From Nitrospira sp. (lineage in GTDB: Bacteria > Nitrospirota > Nitrospiria > Nitrospirales > Nitrospiraceae), in the NCBI GenBank assembly GCA_022843785.1, contig JALHMZ010000004.1, positions 1 to 64,000 of the forward strand: DNA of 64,000 bases, given 5' to 3'. Shown here piece after piece: positions 1 to 7,649 of this stretch (position 1 is the first letter of the stretch; every line of letters begins with the position of its first letter). The translations under genes and the position numbers were made by a program. The notes under the pieces are model-generated. The model was not told the DNA's origin and made no database searches. It saw nothing but the letters and a program-made list of their open reading frames with translations.

Positions 1-611
1 CCCAATAACGACAGATTAGCCTCGGCGCCAACCCCCGCCAAACTACTCGCGACGGCGCCGGCTCCAAAGATCAGCACCGGAACATAGAGGGGAAGCACTA
101 AGAGGGCGACCAAAAGCCCGCTCCCGCGCACGCCAAGTACCAGCGCGGCACCGATCGCTCCAATCATACTCAACGTCGGCGTCCCAAGCAAGAGCGATAA
201 GGCCAGTACCGCCACCGCCTCGCCATCCAGGCCGAATTGCAAACCCAGCAGCGGCGAGAGCAGAACGACCGGCATCCCGGCAATCACCCAATGCGCAAAG
301 ACCTTCCCCACGACCAACACGGGCAACGGCTGGGCAATCAGCACCATCTGCTCCAGCACACCGTCGAGGTAATCGGCGGTAAACACGCGCCCCAGCGACA
401 AAAGGCATGCCAGAAGCGCCGCAACCCACAGTACCCCGGGACCGATCGTCCGCAGCACCGCCGGCTCCGGGCCGACACCCAGCGGAAACAGGCTGGCGAC
501 GATGACCAGAAAAAAGACAGGCATCGCCGCATCCGACCGGCGTCGCATGGCCAGGAGCAGATCCCGCCGCACCACTCCACACAGCGCATCCCACATGCCG
601 AGCCGAGTCAT
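1..611 (-). CDS. ccmB: CcmB heme exporter permease (3' end outside window)
   Basis: Membrane subunit of the cytochrome c maturation (system I) ABC transporter, which works with CcmA to supply heme to CcmE in the periplasm. About 203 residues lie inside the window, and the frame stays open to the window edge, so the C-terminus is missing. The N-terminal part reads MTRLGMWDALCGVVRRDLLL and is followed by hydrophobic segments and the family motif LGVGPEPAVL. The ATG at 611 overlaps the ccmA stop as ATGA, which shows translational coupling. The reading frame was checked codon by codon over the first 60 codons. The longer open frames on both strands over this region are shadows. Confidence 0.9.
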   Translation of the reverse strand, partial: MTRLGMWDALCGVVRRDLLLAMRRRSDAAMPVFFLVIVASLFPLGVGPEPAVLRTIGPGVLWVAALLACLLSLGRVFTADYLDGVLEQMVLIAQPLPVLVVGKVFAHWVIAGMPVVLLSPLLGLQFGLDGEAVAVLALSLLLGTPTLSMIGAIGAALVLGVRGSGLLVALLVLPLYVPVLIFGAGAVASSLAGVGAEANLSLL

Positions 612-1228
612 CCGTTCAGCCTCAGACGCTGAATCACATCAGACGGCAACGCCACCTCCTGGTGAGTCACGACTACCGCCAGCCCCCCGTCCCGCAAATG
701 CGACTGCACCCGCTCGGTTACTAGAGCGGTGGACGCCGTATCCAACGAAGTGAACGGCTCATCCAGCAACCACAAAGGATGGGTAGAGAGCCACAGACGG
801 GCCAGCGCCACACGGCGCCGCTGCCCCTGCGACAACACCCTCGTGGGAAGCCGGTGCACCATTCGCTTGAGACCGACAGACTCCAACGCGTCCTGCACCA
901 ATGGGGCTGAATGGCGATCACCGGTCAAGCCGGCCGAAGCCATGAGATTTTCAACCGGCGTCAGATCATCCTTCACGCCGTTCAGATGTCCAATATAGGT
1001 CAGTTGCGCGTAATACTGTTCCTTCAGCTGACGAATATCCTGCCCCTGCCAGAGGACCGCTCCCGCTTCAGGCGACAAGAGGCTGGTCAGGATGCGGAGG
1101 AAACTGGTCTTCCCGCTTCCGTTCTCCCCCACCACGGTCAACAACGTGCCGGGCTGTACCGTGACATTCACATCGGAGAACAACCGGCGCTCCCCGCGCA
1201 TGCAACTCAATGCCACCGCTTGCAACAT
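608..1228 (-). CDS. ccmA: CcmA heme exporter ATP-binding protein
   Basis: ATPase subunit of the CcmAB heme-handling ABC transporter of cytochrome c biogenesis, about 206 residues. The Walker A motif is GENGSGKTS, the signature is LSQGQRRRVAL (Q in place of the usual first G of LSGGQ), and Walker B is LWLLDEPF followed by the D-loop SLD. I chose the ATG of MLQAVALSC at 1228. An upstream ATG at 1282 adds 18 unconserved residues. The gene overlaps ccmB by four bases. Its small size and pairing with ccmB separate it from generic ABC ATPases. Confidence 0.92.
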   Translation of the reverse strand: MLQAVALSCMRGERRLFSDVNVTVQPGTLLTVVGENGSGKTSFLRILTSLLSPEAGAVLWQGQDIRQLKEQYYAQLTYIGHLNGVKDDLTPVENLMASAGLTGDRHSAPLVQDALESVGLKRMVHRLPTRVLSQGQRRRVALARLWLSTHPLWLLDEPFTSLDTASTALVTERVQSHLRDGGLAVVVTHQEVALPSDVIQRLRLNG

Positions 1229-1510
1229 AGCGAACGACACTCCCCCGCGACCGTCGGCAAGGCCGCAGTCAATCTGATACAAACAGGTGAGAGTAAAGGG
1301 AATCGGGCGTGGAAAACAAGAGGCGAGACCCGGCGATGGAATTGACCAGGTTCAAGCCCAAGCGGGTAACACGCAGCTTGCTCTGAGGACGGTTCTACTG
1401 ATAACTAATGGGAGCGTCGCTTGCGTGACCACCGCAAGTGGATAGCCTCTATGATCGGGGCTCTTCACGCGAAGACTGTCGACGCACGGACCATTTGAAG
1501 GAGATGAACC

Positions 1511-2062
1511 ATGAACGAGCTTATCTGCATCGCGTTTAAGGATTCCGGCACGGCCGATCAGGTCCTCAATGAAATGCGGGCCATGGAAAGTGACTATGTC
1601 CTGGACCTGGAGGATGCCGTGATCGTCGTCCGCGATCGGGATGGGAAGGTCCACCTGAAACAGTGTGTCGACATCTTCGGTGGAGCGACCCACCATGGCG
1701 TGGCGCTGGGCATGTTATGGGGCGGGCTGATCGGCCTGCTCTTTATGAATCCCCTGGCAGGGCTGTTGGGGTCACTGGCGGGAGGCGCAGGGGGTGGAGC
1801 CATGACCGTCGCGGCAAGTGAGACCGGAGTGCTGAACGATTACGGGATCCCCGACAATTTCATCAGAGCCCTCGGGAGCACCATCCTGCCGGGTACTTCG
1901 GCGATCTTCCTGCTGGTTCGGAACTTCGACGAAGACAAGTTGTTGGCGGGAATCTCTAAATACGAGGGCACGATCTTAAAGACTTCACTCAATAAAGAGC
2001 ACGAAGAGAAGCTGCGGGCTGCCCTGACCCATCAACATAACGAAAAGACCGGGAAGAAGTAG
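1511..2062 (+). CDS. DUF1269 domain-containing membrane protein
   Basis: A 183-residue protein of the DUF1269 family, whose function is unknown. The N-terminal soluble part (residues 1-60) carries a short repeated acidic pattern. It is followed by a glycine-rich hydrophobic stretch (about 70-100) that probably forms a membrane hairpin, and a hydrophilic C-terminal tail rich in Lys and Glu. A strong ribosome binding site, GAAGGAGATG, lies just before the ATG at 1511. It is divergent from ccmA and has no operon partner. A role in membrane or stress response is sometimes suggested for the family, but nothing here shows it. Confidence 0.8.
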   Translation: MNELICIAFKDSGTADQVLNEMRAMESDYVLDLEDAVIVVRDRDGKVHLKQCVDIFGGATHHGVALGMLWGGLIGLLFMNPLAGLLGSLAGGAGGGAMTVAASETGVLNDYGIPDNFIRALGSTILPGTSAIFLLVRNFDEDKLLAGISKYEGTILKTSLNKEHEEKLRAALTHQHNEKTGKK

Positions 2063-2124
2063 CCCTCAGGTCTGGAGCACTGGCAGAGATTGACCGTCAG
2101 ATGGTGGCTGGGCAGACCGTCGTC

Positions 2125-2679
2125 TTACGAGGATGACCCGGGACGCCGGTCACGGATGAGCTGCTCAACGGGATAGCCGAATCCCCGCGCCAGATGCACG
2201 AGCTTCCGGTAGGTGGCGTTATCGATCTGCGGCGCTCGGGCCAGCATCCACAGATACCGGCGATCCGGCGTGCCCACCAATACCGTGCGGTACTCAGGGT
2301 CGAGATCCAGAATCCAGTAATTCCCCTCGCGAGACGATCCGAACAGGCGCGCAAACCAGTTGTCGAAGACCACCATCAGCCGTGCGTTCGTCTTTGTATC
2401 CACCACCGTTGCCACGCCATCAGCCTCAGCCAGTCCGCCGTCGTCAGTCACACATTCGTTATGCACACCGACGCGTCCATCCGATCGCACTGTGTAGACC
2501 GCTTTTGAATCCACGCAGTGCCGCTGAAACCACATCGGTAACCGCGCGATCTCATGCCAGGTCCCGGCATAGCGGGCCAGATCGACCGAGGCCACCGTGG
2601 GCAACTCCCCTCTCGAATCCATCCCCGCACAGCCGCCAAGCAGCCCGCTCAGTAGCGCAAGCGTGAGCCAGATGTTCAT
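2125..2679 (-). CDS. Blc-type lipocalin lipoprotein
   Basis: Outer-membrane lipocalin of the bacterial Blc/apolipoprotein D family, which binds lipids or other hydrophobic ligands and is often induced by envelope stress. The start chosen at 2679 gives a lipoprotein signal peptide, MNIWLTLALLSGLLGGCAG, with the lipobox cysteine in LGGC. An upstream ATG at 2736 would spoil the signal. The lipocalin signature YAGTWHEIARLP is at about residues 37-48, and the family motif FGSSREGNYWILDLD occurs later. Length (about 184 aa) fits the family. No operon partner is evident. Confidence 0.88.
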   Translation of the reverse strand: MNIWLTLALLSGLLGGCAGMDSRGELPTVASVDLARYAGTWHEIARLPMWFQRHCVDSKAVYTVRSDGRVGVHNECVTDDGGLAEADGVATVVDTKTNARLMVVFDNWFARLFGSSREGNYWILDLDPEYRTVLVGTPDRRYLWMLARAPQIDNATYRKLVHLARGFGYPVEQLIRDRRPGSSS

Positions 2680-2736
2680 GTGAGAACTCGTCTGATGGGA
2701 TATCCGCATGATTACCTCACAAGGATGTGTTCGCAA

Positions 2737-2781
2737 GATCTCAGGAACAGCCGAACCTCTTCAATGTTGGATTGTAAGACC
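2737..2781 (+). repeat. Degenerate interspersed repeat, family R2, copy A
   Basis: This 45-bp segment matches 5085-5128 closely, sharing GATCTCA, CAGCCGA and TCAATGTTGGATTG. A shorter, more diverged version lies near 4140. All three copies are in intergenic DNA beside accessory genes. The sequence looks like the remnant of a REP-like or transposon-end repeat, but no transposase is nearby. Confidence 0.55.
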
Positions 2782-2849
2782 AACATCTCGCTTCGATGCA
2801 CGATTTAAGATCCGACCCTCATTTATCCTCTCATGGACGAGAAGCTGCT

Positions 2850-3635
2850 TCAGTACCGATACCCAATCGAGACCACGGCGAAGTGGAACCAGCCGAAGGC
2901 GAACCGCTCGCCGTTATCCACCCCGCCTTCAAACGTTCGATATCCCGCAGAGACAGACCAATGATCGGTGAGATCATGACGGATCTTCGCGGCGGCATCG
3001 AAGGCGCGCCCCTGTGGAGCCACCAGCCCGTCAACATCCACCACGGCCATCCAACGCGGCGCGAAGCGATATTCCGCATTCAAGCTCAGCAGCGGCACGA
3101 AGCCTACGTTACTATCAGTGGCAGTCGAACCGGCTTGCCGCAACTCCACTTTGGCGTCGCGAATGAAGGCCGTTGCACCGGCACTGACCCCCCACGTTGA
3201 TGATTCGTAGAAGAGATAGCGATAGGTCACTCGGTAGGAGTCGAACTTGTAGTCCGATTCCACGGGAGTTCCGGGCGCAAAGGTGCCTCCTGCGAACAAC
3301 ACCGGCGTGGCAAACGACCCGGCCCCTGAGAAGCCAAGCGGCTGATAGACAAAGCGGAGCGCATGCCGGTGGCCCGGGTGCCATGTCGCTTCCACCCGTC
3401 GCTGCACGATAGGCGTGCCGTCCTGAATGTCGGCGAGTGAGAAGCGTGTCCCTGCCGCTGAATCGGGAATGTGTATCTCGTTCCGACTCTGCCAGATCGC
3501 ACCGGTTTCAAATTCGATCTGAAACCGTCGTGCGCCCGTCTCGGGGTCAGCCGCTGCACACGGAGCCGCACTCCCGACAAGGCATGCGATGACTGCCGAG
3601 CATGCAACGGCCCGTCTTACAATGGCTGTGAGCAT
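2850..3635 (-). CDS. Outer-membrane beta-barrel protein
   Basis: Probable exported outer-membrane barrel of about 261 residues with no specific known function. The ATG at 3635 gives a clean signal peptide (MLTAIVRRAVACSAVIACLV, then an AxA site in CAAADP). It is preceded by a GGAGGA ribosome binding site, so the upstream ATG at 3764 was rejected. The mature part alternates polar and aromatic residues, as in beta-strands (for example SYRVTYRYLFY and HFAVVSIGYRY). It ends in a C-terminal aromatic residue, the BAM recognition signal. OmpW- or OprF-like barrels are plausible relatives. Confidence 0.72.
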   Translation of the reverse strand: MLTAIVRRAVACSAVIACLVGSAAPCAAADPETGARRFQIEFETGAIWQSRNEIHIPDSAAGTRFSLADIQDGTPIVQRRVEATWHPGHRHALRFVYQPLGFSGAGSFATPVLFAGGTFAPGTPVESDYKFDSYRVTYRYLFYESSTWGVSAGATAFIRDAKVELRQAGSTATDSNVGFVPLLSLNAEYRFAPRWMAVVDVDGLVAPQGRAFDAAAKIRHDLTDHWSVSAGYRTFEGGVDNGERFAFGWFHFAVVSIGYRY

Positions 3636-4130
3636 CGGGGGGTCCTCCGTCGAATATCCGTACACAGACATAGCTAGATTGTGTGCGCATGCGATCACAT
3701 CATGGCAACGACGGGCGTCCGGCTCTCTGGTCATTATACTAACACCCCTCGCTCTTCTTGCCACTCGGCTCCCAGAAGGTTGGAGGGCTGTTCATGAACA
3801 GAGGACTGGCAACCGCAGATGTCGTTCAGCGCAGAGGTTGTAGCGATAATGCGCGGCAGAAAAGGGTTGGGAATCTGTTTTTAGCATTCCGGCCTTACAT
3901 CCGATCCGTCTGAATTTGGCGGACGGCGGCTCCATGAGTTGGCGGATGGCATCGAAGAGCGACCGAATCTGTCCGTCAGGCCAAAGAAACAGGGACCTTC
4001 TACTTTTTCAGGCCGCCGCATTGGTCTATGGGTTGGGATGGTGATGAAGCGTCGGGCGGCCACGTGCCGGAAAATTGAGAATGAGCTAGCCCCACACTCT
4101 CTCTCGCTCAGAAGTATGCACTCACGGCAG
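3636..4130. other. Intergenic stretch without a supported gene
   Basis: About 500 bp between the outer-membrane protein and the broken hicA. The open frames here have no recognisable family, no convincing ribosome binding site and unusual composition. The one at 3881-4168 on the minus strand begins inside the R2 repeat. No RNA gene or terminator was recognised. Confidence 0.5.
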
Positions 4131-4137
4131 CCGATGA

Positions 4138-4169
4138 ACAACCGAGCCTCCTCAATGTGAGGTTGCAAA
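4138..4169 (+). repeat. Degenerate interspersed repeat, family R2, copy B
   Basis: Contains ACCGAGCCTCCTCAATGT followed by GAGGTTGCAAAAC, a diverged version of the repeat at 2737 and 5085. It lies just downstream of the hicA remnant's stop codon. The match is weaker than between the other two copies. Confidence 0.4.
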
Positions 4170-4194
4170 ACGCGGCCAATTTTCTGCCCCTTGC

Positions 4195-4600
4195 TTAGAG
4201 GTCTTCAGGAATAAGTCCCGTCGTTTTCGCCAGACGAGCAAGCATCTTAGCCCACATTATTCATGACGGTTCGTCGCGAAATTGCGCAGTCGCGTAGCGA
4301 GACGGGCACGCGGAGCCCCGAGAAACCGAGGCATACTTGAAACAGTATGTCGAAGTTTCGAGGGGCGAGCCTGCCCGCCAAAGGCTCGTCGCAGCAGCGA
4401 ATCCGCGATTGCAGCAGAAGCGTTCATGAATAATGCGGGTTAGGACCGATTTCATCGCGATCGTGAAACGCAAACACAACGTCAGGCCAGCCGGCCCGTG
4501 CCAAGACTCGATGAGACCCGGTTGTTCGTTTAACCGTCCAGCCGATACGAAGAAGAGCGGAAAGAACGCGAGGGGCGCGTGTGGAAGCCCACCGACTCAT
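4195..4600 (-). pseudogene. hicA: hicA toxin gene interrupted by a TA-flanked element
   Basis: HicA is a small double-stranded-RNA-binding-fold mRNA interferase, the toxin of HicAB. Its ATG at 4600 overlaps the hicB stop (ATGA). The first part reads MSRWASTRAPRVLSALL and later contains the catalytic-His region TTGSHRVL and FAFHDRDEIGP. At 4442 the frame runs into the inserted element and stops at 4424, giving a 58-residue product. On the far side of the element, the C-terminus KMLARLAKTTGLIPEDL resumes and ends at TAA 4195-4197. Removing the element and one TA restores a continuous 70-residue HicA. The truncated product keeps the histidine but loses the last 17 residues, so its activity is uncertain. 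Confidence 0.88.
4248..4442. mobile_element. MITE-like palindromic element, family R1, copy 1
   Basis: A 195-bp element including both flanking TA dinucleotides. The ends are near-perfect inverted repeats of TAGCCCGCATTATTCATGA, with one base changed at each end here. The central nested hairpin has arms GAAAC (4322-4326) with GTTTC (4355-4359), and ATACT (4333-4337) with AGTAT (4344-4348). It carries no gene. It interrupts hicA, and the empty site can be rebuilt as a single TA, so the target duplication is TA, as in IS630/Tc1/mariner-type elements. Other copies are at 27527 and 50648. Confidence 0.88.
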
Positions 4601-4818
4601 GCAGCAATGAAGGAGACGTTCAAGAACTCATCAGGAAGGGCTTCTCCATGTTCAAGGCGATCCGCCATCGCACGAAGCGCTAAGACTTGCACCGCCGCGA
4701 GGGCTTCCGCCCGAGTCCGACCGTACGCCATCACCCCGGGCAAGGTCGGGACCTCACCGATCCAACGGCCGTCGTCTTCCTGCTCCAACTCAATGGGAAA
4801 CTGACCGGACTTTGCCAT
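4597..4818 (-). CDS. hicB: HicB family antitoxin
   Basis: A 73-residue antitoxin of the HicB type, which binds and blocks HicA and usually represses the operon. The fold signature appears as FPIELEQEDDGRWIGEVP, then TLPGVMAYGRTRAEAL. It is short and lacks an obvious C-terminal DNA-binding domain, as in the HicB-like antitoxins. A GGAGG ribosome binding site precedes the ATG at 4818. It overlaps the hicA start by ATGA, so the gene order is antitoxin then toxin. Its partner is interrupted, so this may be a relic antitoxin that now protects only against related HicA toxins. Confidence 0.85.
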   Translation of the reverse strand: MAKSGQFPIELEQEDDGRWIGEVPTLPGVMAYGRTRAEALAAVQVLALRAMADRLEHGEALPDEFLNVSFIAA

Positions 4819-4904
4819 AGGCCACCCTCCGACCGGTAGGCTATGCCTGGCTCAGCCAAAATGCAAGATCCTGCAAATTGGGACCAACCAAAGGACTCGA
4901 TGCC

Positions 4905-5048
4905 TCACCGGTCAGAGCGCCCGTGGGCGTACCGGATCTTGGAGAAGCGCGACACCGCAACGGCGATCAGCCCACGCTCAAGCACTCGCCACGATTCCGT
5001 TTGCACCGGCTCCATCCAGAGGCGCACGGCAGTCGCAAAGAAGTCCAT
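4905..5048 (-). CDS. Possible small ORF or gene remnant (47 aa)
   Basis: A 47-residue frame with a plausible protein-like composition (MDFFATAVRLWMEPVQTESW, ending KIRYAHGRSDR). An AGGA sequence lies a few bases before the ATG at 5048. No family was recognised. It sits between hicB and an R2 repeat in a degenerate region, so it could be the tail of a decayed gene. Confidence is low. Confidence 0.25.
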   Translation of the reverse strand: MDFFATAVRLWMEPVQTESWRVLERGLIAVAVSRFSKIRYAHGRSDR

Positions 5049-5084
5049 AGTCCTGTCAGACTCTACAGATCCAAGCACACACGG

Positions 5085-5128
5085 GATCTCACAAGCAGCC
5101 GAGCCACATCAATGTTGGATTGCAAGAC
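5085..5128 (+). repeat. Degenerate interspersed repeat, family R2, copy C
   Basis: Matches the copy at 2737-2781 over about 45 bp, including TCAATGTTGGATTG. It continues into GCAAGACCCGACCCC, a string typical of degraded mobile-element ends in many genomes. It lies in the 394-bp gap between hicB and the protease gene. Confidence 0.5.
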
Positions 5129-5212
5129 CCGACCCCATTGGGCGGATTCTATACCCCCTCAAGGTGCAACGGCAAGCAATGCCCACATAGCTTCCAAGTG
5201 ACCCAGAATTTC

Positions 5213-6028
5213 TTATTTAGGTCTTCGCTTCCGAGAAAGGATCTCGATCACTCGATCAATCCTTACCGCCATCAATAATTTAGATCTTGGATAAAACGAA
5301 CTTTGAATTCCGAGGAGCCGAGTTGTATAAGGTGACCATACCAATCCGGTGCTTCTTTGAGGGCGACTCCAAATACCGCATCCACTCATCCCTTTCGGAT
5401 CACACCCGGCATCTTCAAAAGTGTAGTCGGTGATGAAATTAACAGCAGGATTCAATTTTTCAGGGGCAACTGAAATGTCTTTTATTTCGATATCGATGTG
5501 CAGAGAGTTTGCCATTACACCTTGCCTTCGTGTCGGTTGATGCATCACTCTCTGAGCTATTGCGCCAGGAAAACCAAAAGCACTAGCAATACTACCAGGG
5601 CTGAGATCATCAGAACTGTATTGACCAAGATCATGAAAATTAGTGTATGGGAGTGATTCCTCCCTTCCATTAATTTCGATTGCAACTACATCTTCCCCCG
5701 CTTCGCCAAAGATTGTATTTATCGCATCGACATTGACGGGTTCAGAAAAGCCAAAAGGCTCGTCATTTCTCCTCGGAATATCGTTTTGTAATTGCCTGAA
5801 TGTTACATTTTTGAATGGTATTGGTGGCCTACCTATAATCCTTAATTTCTGAAGATCTTTAAGAGGCCTTAGGACATGTGCCGCTGTAAGCAGATAATAT
5901 TTCCCATCGTACCGAACGGCAACGCCAGAACCGTGGTCGAATTCCGGATCACTGCTCGTAACAATTATCGAGCAGGACGTTATGTATTCTGAAAAAGCTG
6001 TAGTAGCGGCCGCGTCGAGATCACTCAT
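5213..6028 (-). CDS. Trypsin-like serine protease, probably acquired
   Basis: A 271-residue protein with the layout of a chymotrypsin-fold peptidase. The His motif is in YYLLTAAHVL, at about residue 50. A likely Asp is in EDVVAIEI, at about 116. The nucleophile Ser is in DPKGMSGCGIW, at about 220. There is no signal peptide or membrane segment, so it is probably cytoplasmic. The DNA is distinctly AT-rich compared with its neighbours and codon use differs, which suggests horizontal transfer. Such stand-alone proteases are common in defence islands and accessory patches, but no partner gene is adjacent. The substrate is unknown. Confidence 0.68.
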   Translation of the reverse strand: MSDLDAAATTAFSEYITSCSIIVTSSDPEFDHGSGVAVRYDGKYYLLTAAHVLRPLKDLQKLRIIGRPPIPFKNVTFRQLQNDIPRRNDEPFGFSEPVNVDAINTIFGEAGEDVVAIEINGREESLPYTNFHDLGQYSSDDLSPGSIASAFGFPGAIAQRVMHQPTRRQGVMANSLHIDIEIKDISVAPEKLNPAVNFITDYTFEDAGCDPKGMSGCGIWSRPQRSTGLVWSPYTTRLLGIQSSFYPRSKLLMAVRIDRVIEILSRKRRPK

Positions 6029-6268
6029 GATTAGGTAGCGTGAGCACCGAATTAGGGACAGGCATGACTATTGACTTATTGCGACATCGGATCTTCCACC
6101 AGCACACATTCTAACCACATGGGCGGTGTCTGGCTTTGCAAGCCGACATCAACCCAGATGGCTCAACTCATGCCAGCCTCTCAGAGCTTCAACACCTCGG
6201 GCTCTCACCCATCAACGTCGGCGAGACCTTCACATCCGTCCAACAACAGATGGGTGACGCACAACGAC

Positions 6269-6565
6269 TCAGGCCGCCGGAGAAGCCTTGACGGTCAAAC
6301 GAACTGTCGCGCCGAGGCGGGCCAGCATATCGATGAGCGCATCGGTACTGAAGAGGTCGATGCGCCCACGGAGGAGATCGCTGACGCGCGGCTGCGTCAC
6401 ACCCAGCGTCTTGGCTGCAGCCCTCTGTTTGAGCCCACGAGCCGCGATGAGCTTCTGTATCTGAATCATGAGGTCCGCCCGGACCAGCAGATGTTCGGCC
6501 TCCTCACGGCGAAATCCCAGATCACGAAACACATTCCCGGTGGACGGAGTGATCTTTAGTTTCAT
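6269..6565 (-). CDS. higA: HigA-type XRE antitoxin
   Basis: A helix-turn-helix antitoxin of about 98 residues, from the HigA2/XRE group that pairs with Gp49-type HigB toxins. The HTH lies at about residues 40-65: LKQRAAAKTLGVTQPRVSDL. The segment before it (FRDLGFRREEAEHLLVRADL) is typical of the family. I chose the ATG at 6565 (MKLKITPSTG). An ATG at 6598, directly after the higB stop, would add 11 basic residues and is also possible. It follows the toxin gene, the usual order in hig loci, and probably represses its own operon. Confidence 0.82.
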   Translation of the reverse strand: MKLKITPSTGNVFRDLGFRREEAEHLLVRADLMIQIQKLIAARGLKQRAAAKTLGVTQPRVSDLLRGRIDLFSTDALIDMLARLGATVRLTVKASPAA

Positions 6566-6598
6566 GGCTCTTTTTCTTTCTCGCACTCTCCTCGCCAT

Positions 6599-6940
6599 TC
6601 AGCGTTGCGCCACGAGCGCCTGATAGCGTTGCCTGGCAAGATCGAGATCGCGCTGGGATGTCTTCCTTGTTCGTTTCTCAAACGCATGAAGCACATAGAT
6701 CGCCTCCGCAAACTTGGCGATGTAACAGACACGGTGCTCCAGCGCGGCATGAACTCTAATTTCACGGACACCAGGACCGATCGTCGGCATCGGTTTCCAG
6801 TCGGCCGGCTCCACCCCCTCCTGAATCTGTCGAAGTTGAAAGCCTGCGAGTCGCCCGGCATCAGACGGGAATGCCTGAAGGTCATGTCGCGACGATCCGA
6901 GCCACAGAATTGCTTTCCCTGTCACGGCATTAATATGCAA
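6599..6940 (-). CDS. higB: HigB/Gp49-type RelE-fold toxin
   Basis: A 113-residue toxin of the phage-derived Gp49-like/HigB family, ribosome-dependent mRNA interferases. Family features are the early ILWLGSSRHDL, AGFQLRQIQEG, the core VREIRVHAALEHRVCYIAKF and the closing FEKRTRKTSQRDLDLARQRY. The length matches the family. Its TGA is followed immediately by the first possible ATG of higA, so the two are translated as a pair. Toxin-first order is characteristic of higBA. Confidence 0.85.
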   Translation of the reverse strand: MHINAVTGKAILWLGSSRHDLQAFPSDAGRLAGFQLRQIQEGVEPADWKPMPTIGPGVREIRVHAALEHRVCYIAKFAEAIYVLHAFEKRTRKTSQRDLDLARQRYQALVAQR

Positions 6941-7259
6941 GTTTCAGTATATCGCTGTCAAGAACAAGGCCCTGGAGTACCCCAATATGCCTGCCACAAT
7001 AGCGTCTGGGATGAGCATGGACTTGGCTGAGCCAAGTCACCCCCCTAATTTATCTGGGCTCTGTGTTTACTTCGCCGGTAGCGATGCAGCACGACTTTTG
7101 GGAGGAAAGGGTTCGGACTGCTCGCCTGCGCGTCTCGATTGGACGGTCGCCCCGCTCCACCGCAGGATGTCATTGACTTGACCATTCATGATCGGCTTGA
7201 GCGCTCCCCTCTGGATACCGCGGCGACGGGCTCACGCCACACCGATAGGAGGTGAGCGG
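6941..7259. other. Intergenic stretch, nothing recognised
   Basis: A 319-bp gap between the higBA and vapBC modules. It should contain the higBA promoter, but no convincing sigma-70 pair was seen. No coherent gene fragment could be identified in any frame. Confidence 0.4.
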
Positions 7260-7649
7260 TCAGTTGGCCTCTGCGATCACCTGACACACCGGACCATACG
7301 GCTTTAAACCCGCATCGCACGTGAGCAGCCGCAGGTGTTCAACGTGGGCTTGCGCCAGCAAGATGCGGTCGAAGGGGTCACGATGATGAAGCGGCAACTG
7401 TTCAAGAGCCAGGGTGTGTGCCACTGACACCGACAATTCTTGAAACCCACTCGCGGTGATCTTGGCGGCCAGTTCGCCAGGATCTGCGGAAAGTTTCTTC
7501 AATTGAATCTTGATGACCATCTCCCAGAGCGAAGCGGCACTGACATAGACCACTGGCGTGGTCTCGATTTGTTGATACAGACTTTTCGAGAGTCGTGGAG
7601 ACTGAATCACAAACCATAAAAAGACATGGGTATCCAACAGGAGATTCAC
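7260..7649 (-). CDS. vapC: VapC-type PIN-domain toxin
   Basis: A 129-residue PIN-domain ribonuclease toxin. The metal-binding acidic residues are in LLDTHVFLW (first Asp, residue 6), SLWEMVIK (Glu), DPFDRILLAQA (Asp) and LLTCDAGLKPYG (last Asp). This version, with DTHVFLW and HHRDPFDR, is the common toxin type that pairs with Phd/YefM-like antitoxins. Its ATG at 7649 overlaps the antitoxin stop by four bases. VapC toxins usually cleave tRNA or rRNA, but the target here is unknown. Confidence 0.9.
   Translation of the reverse strand: MNLLLDTHVFLWFVIQSPRLSKSLYQQIETTPVVYVSAASLWEMVIKIQLKKLSADPGELAAKITASGFQELSVSVAHTLALEQLPLHHRDPFDRILLAQAHVEHLRLLTCDAGLKPYGPVCQVIAEAN

Noticed and set aside
3881..4168. 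95-aa minus-strand frame
   Set aside because: It starts inside repeat R2, has no recognised family and no ribosome binding site.
4261..4479. Minus-strand open frames inside R1 copies with similar starts (IIHERFCCNR...) at all three sites
   Set aside because: The frames diverge after short indels between copies and have no ribosome binding sites. Similarity follows the DNA repeat and the hairpin covariation, not protein coding.
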